From Bryoerythrophyllum caledonicum (taxonomy: Eukaryota; Streptophyta; Bryopsida; Pottiales; Pottiaceae), in the NCBI GenBank assembly GCA_963971425.1, contig OZ020518.1, forward strand, positions 14,824,190 to 14,888,189: a DNA stretch of 64,000 nucleotides, in the 5' to 3' direction. The notes under the pieces are model-generated. The model saw only the letters and a list, made by a program, of their open reading frames with translations, had not been told where the DNA came from and ran no database searches. Of this stretch, positions 16,613 to 28,530 are shown in pieces (the first letter of the stretch is position 1; each line of letters opens with the position of its first letter). A program made the position numbers and the translations under genes.

Positions 16613-19600
16613 ATGAGGAACTCGGGTTCTGAACTGGGATTTCAGACTCTGGAGCGGAGATTAGTGTTGCTGTGTCTGTTGTGCGTAGTAGCTTTCCGGT
16701 TGCAACCTGTGCTTGGGGATGGCAATCACATCAGGAGATTGGGAGTGCCCAGCGTGAGTATTGGCGAATGGAAGTTCGGTAAGTGAGCATGCCCCAACCT
16801 CATCAAATCGCTAAAGTTTGCCTGGAATTCTCGAACTTGTATTGTTTATGTTGAAGGGATTCATTGATTGCAGCTCATGGAAGAGCGTTACTGGCAACCA
16901 ACGCGACGAATTTCAGGCCGCTGGCGGAAAGGGACGACCGCCTGGACCCGTTTGATCGCTTCAACCATTACCGTAAGGGCTACGACATCAAGAGCAAGCA
17001 CTACTGGGGAGTAAGTACTACCGATTGCCCGGCGCGCAATTGCTTTTGTTCTAGAGAAGGAATTCGCGGTGAAAAAGCTTCGGGATTGCTATACTGATTG
17101 GGCTGGATGTGGAATACTGGCAGTCGGTTGCGTTCACAGGAGTCTCCGGATACGCAATTGCGGTGGCGTGGCTGTTCTTGGGGCTGCTCATCCTCCTCTT
17201 CATCGTCTGCTGCAAGTGCCTGTCGCGTGCGAAACGGGCACCCTTGAAGCGCCCACGCTCCATCGCCTACTTCTGGACGCCCCGCATCGTCGTCTTCCTC
17301 CTCTCCTCCATCGCCGTGTAAGTTTAGAAGTCAAGACCTAGGACGGATAACTCGAGTTGACACCGCTAGAAACTAAGGTGAAGACTTTTTCTGCAGTGGT
17401 TGCAGCGTGGTGTTGTTCGTGGCGTGCAAGAAGTTCACCTCGCAGGCGTACAACGTGGAGGACGTGATTGTAGACGGAGCGCAGAACGCGACGGAGACCA
17501 TTCACAGCGTCACCAGAACGCTGGACGAGGTGAAGGGGCTTGTGGCGCCTTACAATGAGGAATTGTACCGGACGCTGAACTCGACGGAGGCGAAGCTCGA
17601 CGAACTCGCTGGGGTTGTGAATGAGAAAGTGTTCGTTAACAAGAAAACCTACCAAAAAGTCTTCAAAATCATGTGAGTCACACGCATCTTCTCTCCAAGT
17701 CACCCAAGGTTTTGATCAGATACCCCTTCTCTCTATCTATGAAACTCCTCTTTCCTCACTCCTAGTAGAAGACTTTGATGGTTTCTCAACTAATATCCTC
17801 ATTGAGCTGCTATCTGTTCATTCTTCATAGCTATCAGATCATGTGGAAGATTTTGGTGGTTTCTCAGGTTGTCAAGTATAAAAGAGCTTGGTGGTCTCTA
17901 AACCTAAGTTAGAATTAGTTGTTGCTGTATTTGAGAAGGAGGAAGGAGAAGTCATGTTGTACCATGAATGTTTTTCCTCACTGAGCTGATTGTAAGTTAA
18001 GTGAGAGCTACCGAATTTAGGGTTTTAGTATTTTCAATATGAGGAAAGAGGTGAAAACTCTTGGAATGTTTGCCTCACTTTGTCAGGTGCGTGATCTTAA
18101 CTTTGGGGCGTGTTCTTTCTGATGCAGAGAGATCGTGTTACTTGTGGTGACGTCGTTGAATTTGCTGCTAGTCGTTCTTGGATTTGGTATGGCGCTCATC
18201 ACCCTTGCTTTTCTTTAGAAGTTTGATGGACTAAGTTTAGGGTAGTGATCATCCAGAGAATTAACCAGTTTCTTGGGTGTTTTGGGGAGCACAGCGTCAA
18301 CGTTTCTGAGATGGAGGCGCTTCTTTTACTTGTAAGTAGTGCACCTTCTCTTGTGCGTTATCACGATTCCTTTGTTGAGTGGTTGGAGCTGAAATTAGGG
18401 TTTGCCGGTTGTGTTGCAGCATTATCTCCGTCACATGGATTTTCACCGCCTTGACATGGCTGATGTTTGGATTCTTCCTCGCTGTTCACTAGTGAGTTTG
18501 TGCGCTTGACCTTTCCCAATTTTGATTTCACTGCAAAACAAATCTCTTGTTTCTGCAACAACACATTTAGAAGAGCTTGGACGTCTTAGGAAAAACCCTA
18601 AACCTAGATGATGTTTTTTATAGTATACTTCGGCCTAACAATAATGGCTCTGCCAAAATGGGGAACTCTAAGATGTCATTAAAACTTCATTTGTCAATGA
18701 ATAAGTAGAAGTTGGTGGTTTTGGGTCATCCCACTTTACACTGAATAAGGAGTGGTTTTTTTGTTGGATATGTCAGTTTGGCAGACGATACCTGCTTGGC
18801 TTTCAAGCAGTATCTTCAAGACCCTCAGAACACCACTCTCGATGACCTACTTCCGTGCGCGGATTTGGCTTCGTCGTCTACTCAATACAAGCAAGTGCGA
18901 GTGGCGATGAAGGATGTCATTGCTTCGGTACGAACTTCTAGTGTCTTTTCTTCCCATATCTTAACTTTTGTCTATGAAGTTGATCGTTGTAAGGATTTTA
19001 GAGATGTAATATTAACAGGAGCAGTTTGAGGGCTGTGGTGTGCTTACGTTCACTGGTTTTGTGTATATCATAATTGAGTTGTTCTCAACGTTTGGTTATC
19101 TATAAGATAGGTCATCTGTAGCTGAAGTTAAGCACACGGAGAAAGAGTGATTTTATGTAGTCTACAATTTCTTGTTTCTAGCAGGTCCTTGTCTTTCTTT
19201 TTGTTCTTCTAGTTTGCACTCCCACTATTCTATTTGAGACCTACGTACATCTCCAGGTAAGAAAGGTAAGAAAGTTGAACTCTAGATTGGCCTGAATATA
19301 GTGTTTGTTTGTTCTCTCCACTAAGCCAATGTCCACAAGAGAAAGGTTAGTATAATAGAATAGTGGGAGTGCAAACACTTTTAAGAAACAAACACTTTTA
19401 AGAAACAATAGTCAGAGGCTAAAATCCACTAAGTTGGTGTAGTTAGAGTTAGTACATTATAAGTTATGTGTTTGGAGAGAGGGTGATACAAGGGCATGAG
19501 CTCATGTTGGTTGGTTTGGGTGTTTGTCACATAAATTGGGTATACTTGGTACTAAATATTAATTTGTAATGCAGGCGACTGATCAATTTTTATTCTACAC

Positions 19601-20835
19601 CAATGGATCTACGTCATTGATAGGGGTTTGTGATCCGATTGGCCCAGCTCCCGACTACAAGTATACTGGCATCTGTGCAAATGATACACTACCGATTGGT
19701 GAACTTGCTAATGTAAGTGATCCAGGACTTGTTTCTGTGACGATTTTTTTAGTAAACTAGATTTCCTTGTTACTCACAATACTTGGCTACTAATTGTGTG
19801 CAGCTTGTCAAACCTTTTGTGTGTAATGGCACACGAAGCGCTTGCCAACAGACCTTCCCATATTATGTGAACCAAACTACTTACAACGACATCTCTGCAA
19901 TGACTAGAGGTGAGTACTTCTAATCTGACCTTCAATTGTCCATTTTTTTTTATTATTCTCAGGAGTTTGACAGGCCTGTTCAGGCAAGTGTTGGAGGTTT
20001 AAGATGGTTCAGTCAAGTTACGGATTTACGGCGAGAGGTTCAACAATTTTATTGGCAGCTTGTCCAAACTTAAAGCCCTCTTTAGTCATGAATGCGTAGC
20101 GTATTTTAAAACCGAATCTAAACATCAAGCTCTTGTTTCATGGCACGCACCAAAGTAATGAATATCTCCATTATGACTATGGTTCAGACCATGGTTCAGA
20201 CCCTTTTAAGATAGTTCAATCGAGGGTTTAAGAATTGAAAATGGGAGATGATTCACTCAAAGATAAAAGTTAAGAGGTGTAAGAGGAGAGATCTGATCAT
20301 TCAATCAAGGATTCAAGGTTAAAGTCAGAGGTGAAAGATGAGAGTTTAAGGTTGAAAATATTATAATTCAGTGAAGGGTTTAAGGTCAGAGATGGTTCAA
20401 TCAAAGCTGAAGGTCATGGTTCAAGCAAAGCTGAAGGTCATGGTTCAAGCAAAGCTGAAGGTCATGGTTCAATCAAGGGTTTAAGGTTAGAGATTGAAGA
20501 TGAGCAAGAGAAAACAGACATCTTTCTGACGTCGTACATGATTCCCGGAATTGATTGCAGCTTCCGAGAGCATACTGGAGGCGTTCCCACAGATGGAGGC
20601 CCTGACCAACTGCTCCCTGGTGACGAACCCCATCGACACCATGGTGAACGTGCGGTGCGGCCCGGCAAAGGTGGCCATCAACCGCATCTGGATCGCGTTC
20701 GCCGTGCTCTCGTCCGTGATGGTCCTGCTCATCGTCTTCTGGTGTCTGGCCAACCGGCGCAACTCGGAGCAGCGGCACATCACCAGCATCACTCCCCAAT
20801 CTCCTCGCGACCTCCAACCCATGTCCAAGCCATGA
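16613..20835 (+). CDS. Plant multi-pass transmembrane protein (PTHR31414-like)
   Basis: Function unproven; resembles conserved plant membrane proteins such as Arabidopsis At2g25270/At2g12400. Exons: 16613-16778, 16874-17010, 17124-17317, 17397-17672, 18128-18186, 18295-18331, 18420-18491, 18777-18927, 19575-19712, 19804-19909, 20561-20835. The sum is 1611 nt in frame, 536 residues. The N-terminus has a signal peptide (core VLLCLLCVVVAF). Then comes the family block DPFDRFNHYRKGYDIKSKHYW before SVAFTGVSGYAIA, and membrane helices at GYAIAVAWLFLGLLILLFIV, RIVVFLLSSIAV, EIVLLVVTSLNLLLVVLGF, IISVTWIFTALTWLMFGFFL and a last one at IWIAFAVLSSVMVLLIVFW. A long extracytoplasmic loop rich in Cys and Asn lies before the last helix. 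The short charged tail is cytoplasmic. ATG 16613 was chosen because it opens the signal peptide. Confidence 0.85.
19212..19376. repeat. 165-bp foldback with perfect 23-bp ends, in an intron
   Basis: GTTTGCACTCCCACTATTC... at 19212-19234 has an exact reverse complement at 19354-19376. The 119 bp between are non-coding. It lies in the intron between 18927 and 19575 of the membrane protein gene and may be a small MITE. Confidence 0.75.
20395..20480. repeat. Tandem repeat, 28-bp unit, about 3 copies
   Basis: Units of GGTTCAAGCAAAGCTGAAG plus GTCAT are repeated in the last intron of the membrane protein gene. Related diverged words (GGTTCAATCAAGGGTTTAAGG) extend upstream. Confidence 0.85.
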
Positions 20836-20994
20836 ATCAGGTTCACACTATCCACTATTATTGCTCATGCCGGCATCAAACTTAGTGTAACTCTGGGTTT
20901 AGGATTTTTTATTTAATTTTTATTTTTTTTAAAGTGGTTTAGAGTTTAGGGTTTAGGGATTGAAACCCGGCATAAGTTTTTCTGGTCAGGGTTA

Positions 20995-21140
20995 AAGGTT
21001 ATTATCTATCAGAGGTTTTAACTTAGCAGAGGTTATGAACTATTAGAGGTTTTAACTTAGCAGAGGTTATGATCTATTAGAGGTTTTAACTTAGCAGAGG
21101 TTATGGTCTATTAGAGGTTTTAACTTAGCAGAGGTTACAT
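20995..21140. repeat. Tandem repeat, about 34-bp unit, 4 copies
   Basis: Units of 'CTATTAGAGGTTTTAACTTAG' followed by CAGAGGTTATG, nearly identical. Downstream to 21900 I see no gene and no other clear structure. Confidence 0.8.
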
Positions 21141-21907
21141 GTCCGTTGAGTTTATATGTTAGCGGGAATTATAACATAGGTTTAGGTTTACGATTTAGGG
21201 TTTTAGTAGTTTAGGGAGGTTACATGTCAGCAAAAGTTATAAGTTGGCAGCAATTATTACTTAATATGTGATGGATGAGTGTAGGTGAAAGAGAATTATG
21301 AGAGAATTGATGCCCATTTTGATTAGTTGATTAATCATAGGAAGAGAGATAGAGACAAAGTCATGTGGATGCCACATGTTGTAACAATAGATTTTTTGAT
21401 TTTGTTTTTGAGAGTGTAGTTTTCTTGAAGGTGAATGGGAGTCACCTTGCATGTCAACCCCTACTTTATATTGTGTATACTATAGAGTCAGAAGTAGACG
21501 GAGAAGTTTATAAATTTGATTAGTTGTGGAAACTTGACTCCTTGAAGAGTCTCTAGTTGTGACGATAGATTTGGACTCTTCTTTTTTTGGTTTCTTGGTA
21601 GTTAATTTTTGTGATTTTGGAATTTTTGAGTTTAAATTCTTTGGAAATCTTTCTCCATGATTTTGGGATATCTAATAATGACCTAGTGGTGTCTTTTTCC
21701 TAATTCTTGCCCTTTGCTCTTGTACCAATTTTTTTTGAAAGTCTCAACGTCTAGGAAGCACATTTTATAAAGGAAGAAAGCATTGCAAAAGCTTTGTACG
21801 TGGCTGTTTTACAAACACTTTGTTATATCATTGTACACTTATACCAAGGCAATCACTCTTTGTGACTTGTGCATGTATTATTTAAGTGTGTGTTGCTCAT
21901 TTTTATT

Positions 21908-22765
21908 AACCCCTACATTTCTTCACAGTTTCACACCAAAAATACTTCAAAACTGTTGATTCTAGTGCAATGAGTAAGAAATGAAACAAAAAAAAATATC
22001 TCCAATTTCAACCATAAAATCACAATTAAGACTTCTTAGGTAATATAACCACAAAATTTCATAAACTTTGACTACATGGATTGAAAGGTTATGGTGTTTA
22101 AATAGTCCCTTGGCCATAGGCTTTGTGAACAAATACTATATTCACGCTGGTACCCGTCACGGACCGGAATTCTTTGTCTTCTTTGTTTGAAATAGAGAAA
22201 ACAATTCATTTCATTTTCTTCCCTTTGTTGAGTGCTTTGAGTGGATCAACAGATTTTGACTTCACTTGGTGTTAGGTTTTTGCCCTACACAAATTTATTA
22301 CTATCCTGTCAAGCATGACATTACTTCTCTTCACACCAATTTTTAGAGGTAGAAAAGAAGTGTAGCACATTCAAAAAAAATTGTAAGAAGGTTTTAAAAA
22401 TTGTCAATTCTTGTTTTATTTTTTGTGATTTTGATATGTGTTTGAATGATAATCCAAGTGGACAAATAGAAGGTGTACACCACACCTTGTAGTAGAAAAA
22501 ATAAAAAGTGAAAAACATGAAGATCTCTAAGTTATATGTGGAAAAGAAGTTTTTTTGGTACCTTGTCCAACAATGTGTGGCAATGTGTGAAAATGTTTCA
22601 CTTGGGTTAATATGATTTTTTTACTACAGACAATAAATGTTATTTGACAATACGAAAAGAGATTATCTTACTTGCTAGTATTAAATCTCACATTTAATGG
22701 AATGTCCTAGCTAAAGATTTTAGAATTGCCAGACGTGCGTGCGCTCAAGAAGTTTTTTTTACCCC
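21908..22765 (-). repeat. AT-rich interspersed repeat copy, reverse orientation
   Basis: Begins TTAACCCCTA and carries the family blocks in reverse order. These include GACTTCACTTGGTGTTAGG near 22260, a run complementary to the ACCTCTAAAAATTGGTGT block near 22330, and GGTACCTTGTCCAACAATGTG near 22560. It is non-coding. Confidence 0.55.
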
Positions 22766-22774
22766 TAAGAGCCC

Positions 22775-23439
22775 AATTAATTTCTTTGAAGAATATTACC
22801 TTCTTTGAAGATGTCAAAAAAAAATTCTTGTCTTCAGTGGAAGAAAATATTTTAACTCAAGTCAAACATTTTCACACAAACTTCTTCATCTCTACATAAA
22901 ACCTAGAGATTTTCATATTTTTCACTTTTTATTTTTTTGACAACAATATGTGGTGAAAACCTTCTTAGGAATTGTTTGGATTATCATTTTGAAACATATT
23001 AAATTCACAATAAAATAAAAAGTGGATAGGCAATTTTTGAATCTCTACTTCTTGCACACTTGTTTTGAATACGCTACACCTCTTCTCTACGTGTAAAAAT
23101 TGGAATATAAGGAAATAACATCATGCTTAAGACAATGGTAAAGGATTTAGACCTTTTGTAGTGCAAATATTTGACACCAAGTGAAATCAAAATTGCTGAT
23201 TTACTCAAGGCAAGGAAGAAAATTAACCGTTTTCTTGACTTCAAACGCTATAATCTTCATATCCGTGCGGTGGATTGTAGCCAAAAACATATGGTAGGAT
23301 TATATAGAAATATTTTTGAAGATCTTACAGTTTAAAGTCAAAAACTGTACTTCAAAATTAGATTTTCTTGCCACTTGTTGATAGCGGCAATTTTGGAGTG
23401 TTTCTTAAGGAAAAATGCCTTCGACTCTTAGGGGTTAAG
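22775..23439 (+). repeat. AT-rich interspersed repeat copy, forward orientation
   Basis: Carries the forward-order blocks (TTTTCACACAAACTTCTTC, then GTGGTGAAAACCTTCTTAGG, then TTTGACACCAAGTGAAATC near 23170) and ends CTCTTAGGGGTTAAG. With the previous copy it forms an inverted pair. From 23440 to 25150 only diverged fragments of similar AT-rich sequence are visible. Confidence 0.55.
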
Positions 23440-25253
23440 ATAGCATTACTTTTTTTTCTAGAGATCCAATGAGAATTGAAATGATGTTTCCACATTGTAC
23501 CTCTTGTCTTCTTGCATCTTCATACAAAATTTCAAGAATTGTATATATAAACTGCAACCATGGGAGTCTGCCCAAGATTTGCAAAAGCCCACTTTAGGAC
23601 TTTCATCATTTAAGGGTAAAAGGATTTAATGTTTTCCAATATTAATAGTACCTCAACCCAATTTTTGCAAAGCCTTCTTGTGGCATAAATTCCTTTCACC
23701 TATAAAGTTTTGAATGATTCTATAGAAGTAAAATATCTATGCATGATAACAACATGTCATTTCCTTTTGTATTCCTCTACATTGTTTTTGGAATTTAGTG
23801 TTTGAAACACTAATTGCATGTAAATTCCACTAAATTCATTAACTAGCTTTACATATAGTGTTAATGAAGAAAGAACTTGTGGAAAGTTGAGAAATAGCAA
23901 AATATTACGAAGTGTACAAAAAGTGGAAACCACATTAAATTGAAGAAATCATGTGATCAAGATATAATAAATAAAACTTTTGTATTCATAAAGAATTGAG
24001 CATGGTGAGGAACTTGTTTGATTTACACCATGGATGCAGATATTGCAGCTTCTTAGGTTCACTTTCCTCTGCTTCATGACCTTAATCATTCAGAAGGTCG
24101 ACACTGCACAACACCACCTTGGCTTCACTCATGTCAATATGCTCAATAGTGTCATATGCGACCTCAACGTGTTTAGTTGCGCAAAATTGTTAAAGAATCC
24201 AAAAAAATTCTACACTATCCTCGTCTACTTTCCTCCTTTTTTTTTCCTACCACTAGAATAGATTATAATTTTCAAATTATTCATTGTCTTGAAATAAATA
24301 GAAATTTAAAAGATGTAAAATTTACATGAATTAAAATGTTTTTTGATCATTTGAAAATCCTTTGTTGAAAGCTTGTTTCCAATGTGCTAAATGCCTATGT
24401 TTGAGATATCTAAGGATTTGGTGGATAATCAACTTACATCATATGGATTTTGATGGTGAATTGGTGTAATTTTGCATTCATTCAAATGATATTTTTCAAA
24501 TTTGAGTCCAACCAATGAAACAAAGCTTATGAAGTCTAGTTTCCATTCCAAACTTAAAACTTTGAAAAACACATAAAATTGAGTAAGTTATTGCAGTTTG
24601 AACTTTGGGCCTATAACCATGGTTGACTGATTTACTAATTTGAGCTGAACACAAAAATTTCATCTACACCCCAAGTTTTGGCACATATTTTTCAAAGTTT
24701 TTAAGCATATGTTGTATTGATTTGAATTTTCTCCACTTTCTCTTCAGAAAATCACAATAATTATCAACTTTTGCCAAAAAATCTGAAAATTTTGTGACAT
24801 AAGCAAGACATGTGATTTCATCTCTGGACCACAAAATTAAAAAACAATTCCACCTATATTTAATGAAAAAATAGAGCATACACTAGGATAGAAATTGGGA
24901 TTGATGCCACAGTCATAGGCTTTGTCCTTTAGGAGTTAAGAATTTTGGACTGGAGCAAAAGCCTCACAGTAGCTATGAGCAAGGAAATATTATATATGCA
25001 TATAATGATTGTTATCGGAGACACGAATTTTGTGTCCAACATTCAACCCAGTAGAATTCAAAACAAAGACGTACAAAAAGTGGGCCAGAATCGACAAGGA
25101 AAATATCCACATATAATTCCTTTGATGGGCATTCAATATTTCTCCACTGACATTACAAGAAAACAGGGTGTTTGGCGACGTTTTGAAAAAAATTAAACAA
25201 CGCCTAGGGGCTTGCTTTTCAAAGAAGGAATAGTTGTAGCGTTGGTTTATGTA

Positions 25254-27113
25254 CAGTACCCTCCAACATGTCTTGCAACCATTTTGTGAACTCTTGGAAT
25301 TCTCTCATTCATTTTCAATATGGGAGGATTTTATTAAATTTATCCTATTAAATCTTTTGTGTTACGGACCCTTCACGTGTTCATAAAATGTCAATGTCAA
25401 AAAATGAAATCTCTATTTTTGGTGAATTATTTTATTTTATTCACTTAATTTAAAAAAAAATTAATTGAGAAATATATATGATGATTTTTAAAAATTTGAT
25501 TGCACCAATTTATAGGATATATCATTGTTCACATTCTTGGTATTACAAAGATGCACACTATGTAGGTAAAATTCTCCTCTATGGGCTCTAAAGTATTTTC
25601 ATAGTTTCCATTCATTCATATTCTAGGCTAAGGAAATCAAACTCATATATTAAATCAAAATTTGATCAAATAAAGTCAAATAAGGTATCATTACAAAGCT
25701 ATAGTAGTATAGAAGCCTAATATGATATGAAGTTTACAATATGTCTTACTCACTAACAAATATTCTACAGTAAAATGGAACACCTACTACCATCGAGTGC
25801 TACCACCTTGAGCTGCTATTACAGCTTTCATCCGGGTTGGCATTGTTGAAATCAACTTCTTGATGCTTTCTTGAGGTATATCCTCCCAAGCCAGATTGAC
25901 TGATGTCCACATTTCGTCTTTGTTTCGTGGTCTATTTCTCTGTTGCACTTGATCTTTAACTTGCTTCCAGACATTCTCTATAGGATTAAGGTCACGAGAA
26001 TTTGGTGGCCATTCAAGTTTTTTCAATCCAAGTTGCTCTCTCCAATCTTTTTGTATATTACTACCATGTACTGGAGCACCATCTTCCATTAAAATGAGGT
26101 GCTCATAGTGGTCATGGTGCCAATAATAATGCTCTAATGCTCCTTGAGATACTATCTCTACAAAGTCTTTGGCAGTGCGTCTATTAGGAGGAATTAACAC
26201 CAAATAAGACTTAGAAGTGCTAGTGATAGCACCCCATACCATAATTGAAGTCCTTCCGGATTTGAATGTAGGTGCTAAGCAATTGTAGTTGTAGCGTTCA
26301 TGTGCTTTTCGCCAGACACGAATTTGGCGTGATGGTTTTCTAACTTCAAAGGATGACTCATCGGTCCAAATCACATTACTCCAATCGTCAATCGTCCAAT
26401 ACAAGTGCTCCTTTCCAAAGCCAACCTCTTTGCCTTGTGTATGTCACTCAAGAATGGTTTCTTCACTGCAATGCAACTGTTTACACCAAGCTCATGAAGC
26501 TCTTTACGTAAAGTTGACATGCCCACGGAAGATGTCACATTGCTACACAATTCTGCAAGAGGAGCACAACGATTACTACTAAGATCTCTATGGAGCTTTC
26601 TCCTATCTCAATCACTCATGTTTTGCGGCCTACCGGACCTACTTGCTGGCAATACAGAGCCACTAATTCTAAATCGCTTGAGAATCCTTGAAATAGTCGA
26701 TTTTGGCCTTCCTACAATGTTTCCAATTTCACTCACTGACATGCCAGCTTTCTGCATACCAACTATCATGTGTCGTATATCATTTGATACATAACTCCTT
26801 GTCATGGTGCACAATCCTCAAACAACACTTACATCCACAAAAAGTTTAATCAAAAAGGTCCTAACAACAACACAGAAATGATATGTTTGACAAACAGGAC
26901 TTGTTGCACACATGATATTTGGTATGCAATGGATGCCTCTTTATATTTAGAAAATGCATGGTGTATAAAGGTAACTGGAACACCTTCCATGATGCAAAAA
27001 ATCTCATGGAGATGTGATGATTATCATGCCAACACCATCATTCTAAATCAGGCCATGGGATATGTTTTAAGTGAAAAAACAGAGTGTGTTGCAACACTTG
27101 TTACAAGGTACTG
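25254..27113 (-). mobile_element. Tc1-like transposon (DD34E family), 1860 bp
   Basis: Terminal inverted repeats start CAGTACC and run at least 26 bp. The left end at 25254 (CAGTACCCTCCAACATGTC) matches the complement of the right end at 27113 (CAGTACCTTGTAACAAGTG), both followed by TTGCAAC. A TA dinucleotide lies outside each end, the Tc1/mariner target duplication. One transposase gene on the minus strand fills the middle. The copy is nested in a CACTA-type MITE. The size is normal for Tc1 elements. Confidence 0.88.
25787..26805 (-). pseudogene. Tc1-like DDE transposase, broken
   Basis: The N-terminal helix-turn-helix part begins at ATG 26805 (MTRSYVSNDIRHMIVGMQKA) and contains GRPKSTISRILKRF. 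The catalytic part carries WTDESSF, MEDGAPVHGSN and NPIENVW. The spacing between the second Asp and the Glu is 34 residues, which defines DD34E. A TGA codon at 26608-26610 stops the frame after 65 residues, at a place where relatives have Arg, so a CGA to TGA change is likely. A one-base loss near 26415 shifts the frame again. The full span equals about 340 codons, the usual family length. Inactive as read. Confidence 0.9.
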
Positions 27114-27327
27114 TACAAAGCAAGCCCTTACGCGTTGCTCAAAATCTTTTCAAAATGTTGCTAAACAATGAACACCCTCTTTTCTTGTAGTGTAACATGT
27201 ATTCCTCCAAAAACTTCGTCATGAAGCATGATTGTGCATCAACCTGACGCACGCACTACAATTGATCACCATCATCCCATGATAACAATGTTGTTGGATT
27301 TCAAACTCTAAAGCCCACCACAGCTAC

Positions 27328-27501
27328 CACTACAAGAAAACAGGGTAATTAGCAATGTTTTGTAAAATTCCTAAGCAATGCCTAGAGGCTTTCTTTGTAC
27401 ATAAAACCACGCTACAGTTGTTGCTTCTTTAAAAAGCAAGCCCCTAGGCACTGCTTAGGAATTTCTCAAAACGTTGCTAAACACCCTGTTTTCTCGAAGT
27501 G
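27328..27501. mobile_element. Intact CACTA-type MITE, 174 bp
   Basis: Begins CACTACAAGAAAACAGGGT and ends ACCCTGTTTTCTCGAAGTG. It is flanked by the 3-bp direct repeat TAC (27325-27327 and 27502-27504), as expected for CACTA transposition. The inverted similarity extends inward (AGCAATGTTTTG... against CAAAACGTTGCT), so most of the element can fold back. It is non-coding. Confidence 0.88.
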
Positions 27502-27502
27502 T

Positions 27503-28180
27503 ACCTGCGAGGAAAACCACAAATTATTTTCAGCTCCTAACTTCATCTTCTAACTCCATACTACTTCTAACGTCCGCGACAATCGTGTCAACTTCGTCCT
27601 CCTCACGTGCACCGACTCATCCAAGTCATAGACGTCGGCAACACGAGGCTGGCAAAGAAACTGAAGCGATCAGCAGTGGCATGCATCGACGAATGACGGT
27701 GCTTGGCATGTGCTCGACGTATTCCGGGTTCAGTTACTGAACAAACGCAACGTCAACTGCAAGATGGTCGTGAAGGATACCCTCTCACAGGAGGTACGTT
27801 GGTACAACATTCCTTCACATATCTGAAGAGGGTCCAGATACAAATCTTGTAGTGTACCTGAGAGGAAAACCACAGATTATTCTCAACTCCCAACTACGTC
27901 TTCTAACTCCATACTACTCCTCACGTCCACCACAATCGTGTCAACTTCGTCCTCCTCACGTGCACCGACTCATCCAAGTCATAGACGTCGGCAACACGAG
28001 GCTGGCAAAGAAACTGAAGAGCTCAGCAGTGGCATGCATCGACGAATGACGGTGTTTGGCATGTGCTCGACGTATTCCGGGTTCAGTTACTGAACAACCG
28101 CAACGTCAACTGCAAGATGGTCGTGAAGGATATCCTCTCTGAGGCGGTACGTTGGTACAACATTCCTATAAGAGGGTCCA
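27503..28180 (+). pseudogene. Tandemly duplicated decayed gene fragment, unidentified
   Basis: Two copies of about 330 bp (27503-27840 and 27857-28180), roughly 90% alike. Each contains coding-looking pieces: HRLIQVIDVGNTRLAKKL, then a stop, then in another frame NDGAWHVLDVFRVQLLNKRN and NCKMVVKDT. The order (basic helix, Ala-rich segment, long strand) faintly recalls cystatin-fold proteins, but this is too weak to name. Neither copy has an intact frame. Confidence 0.5.
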
Positions 28181-28430
28181 GATACACACCACTGACCTCA
28201 TTTGCATGGTGGTCCTGCAAATGATTCAAGGTGTCTGCATCTTACTAATGAACCATCTACCTCCATCTTCGAAACCAGGATACCCTCTCTGAGGAGGTAC
28301 GTTGGTACAACATTCCTATAAGAGGGTCCAGATACACACCACTGACCTCATTTGCATGGTGGTCCTGCAAATAATTCAAGGTGTCTGTTATGTCTTACTA
28401 ATGAACAAGCTACCTCCATCTTCGAAACCA
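28146..28430. repeat. Second local direct duplication, about 140-bp unit
   Basis: The block GGTACGTTGGTACAACATTCC ... CCATCTTCGAAACCA occurs twice (about 28146-28277 and 28292-28430), nearly identical. It includes ACCACTGACCTCATTTGCAT. The second copy ends about 100 bp before the cysteine-rich gene, so the duplications form that gene's upstream region. Confidence 0.8.
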
Positions 28431-28530
28431 TGCTGACGGTTCGGGTGAAGCTGACGGTTCACCTCTCTACTCGGTTCAGCTCTCGAACCGATTCGCGTCG
28501 TCACCTCTCTGATCGATTCAGCTCTACGCC

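Larger units (their letters stand above)
25151..27192. mobile_element. CACTA-type MITE split by a Tc1 insertion
   Basis: The left arm (25151-25253) begins CATTACAAGAAAACAGGGTG. The right arm (27114-27192) ends with CTCTTTTCTTGTAGTG, its near complement. CACTACAAGAAA is the usual terminal sequence of plant CACTA/EnSpm transposons. Without the Tc1 element the MITE would be about 180 bp, like the intact 174-bp relative at 27328-27501. Flanking triplets are TGA and TAA, which may be an eroded 3-bp duplication. Confidence 0.75.
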
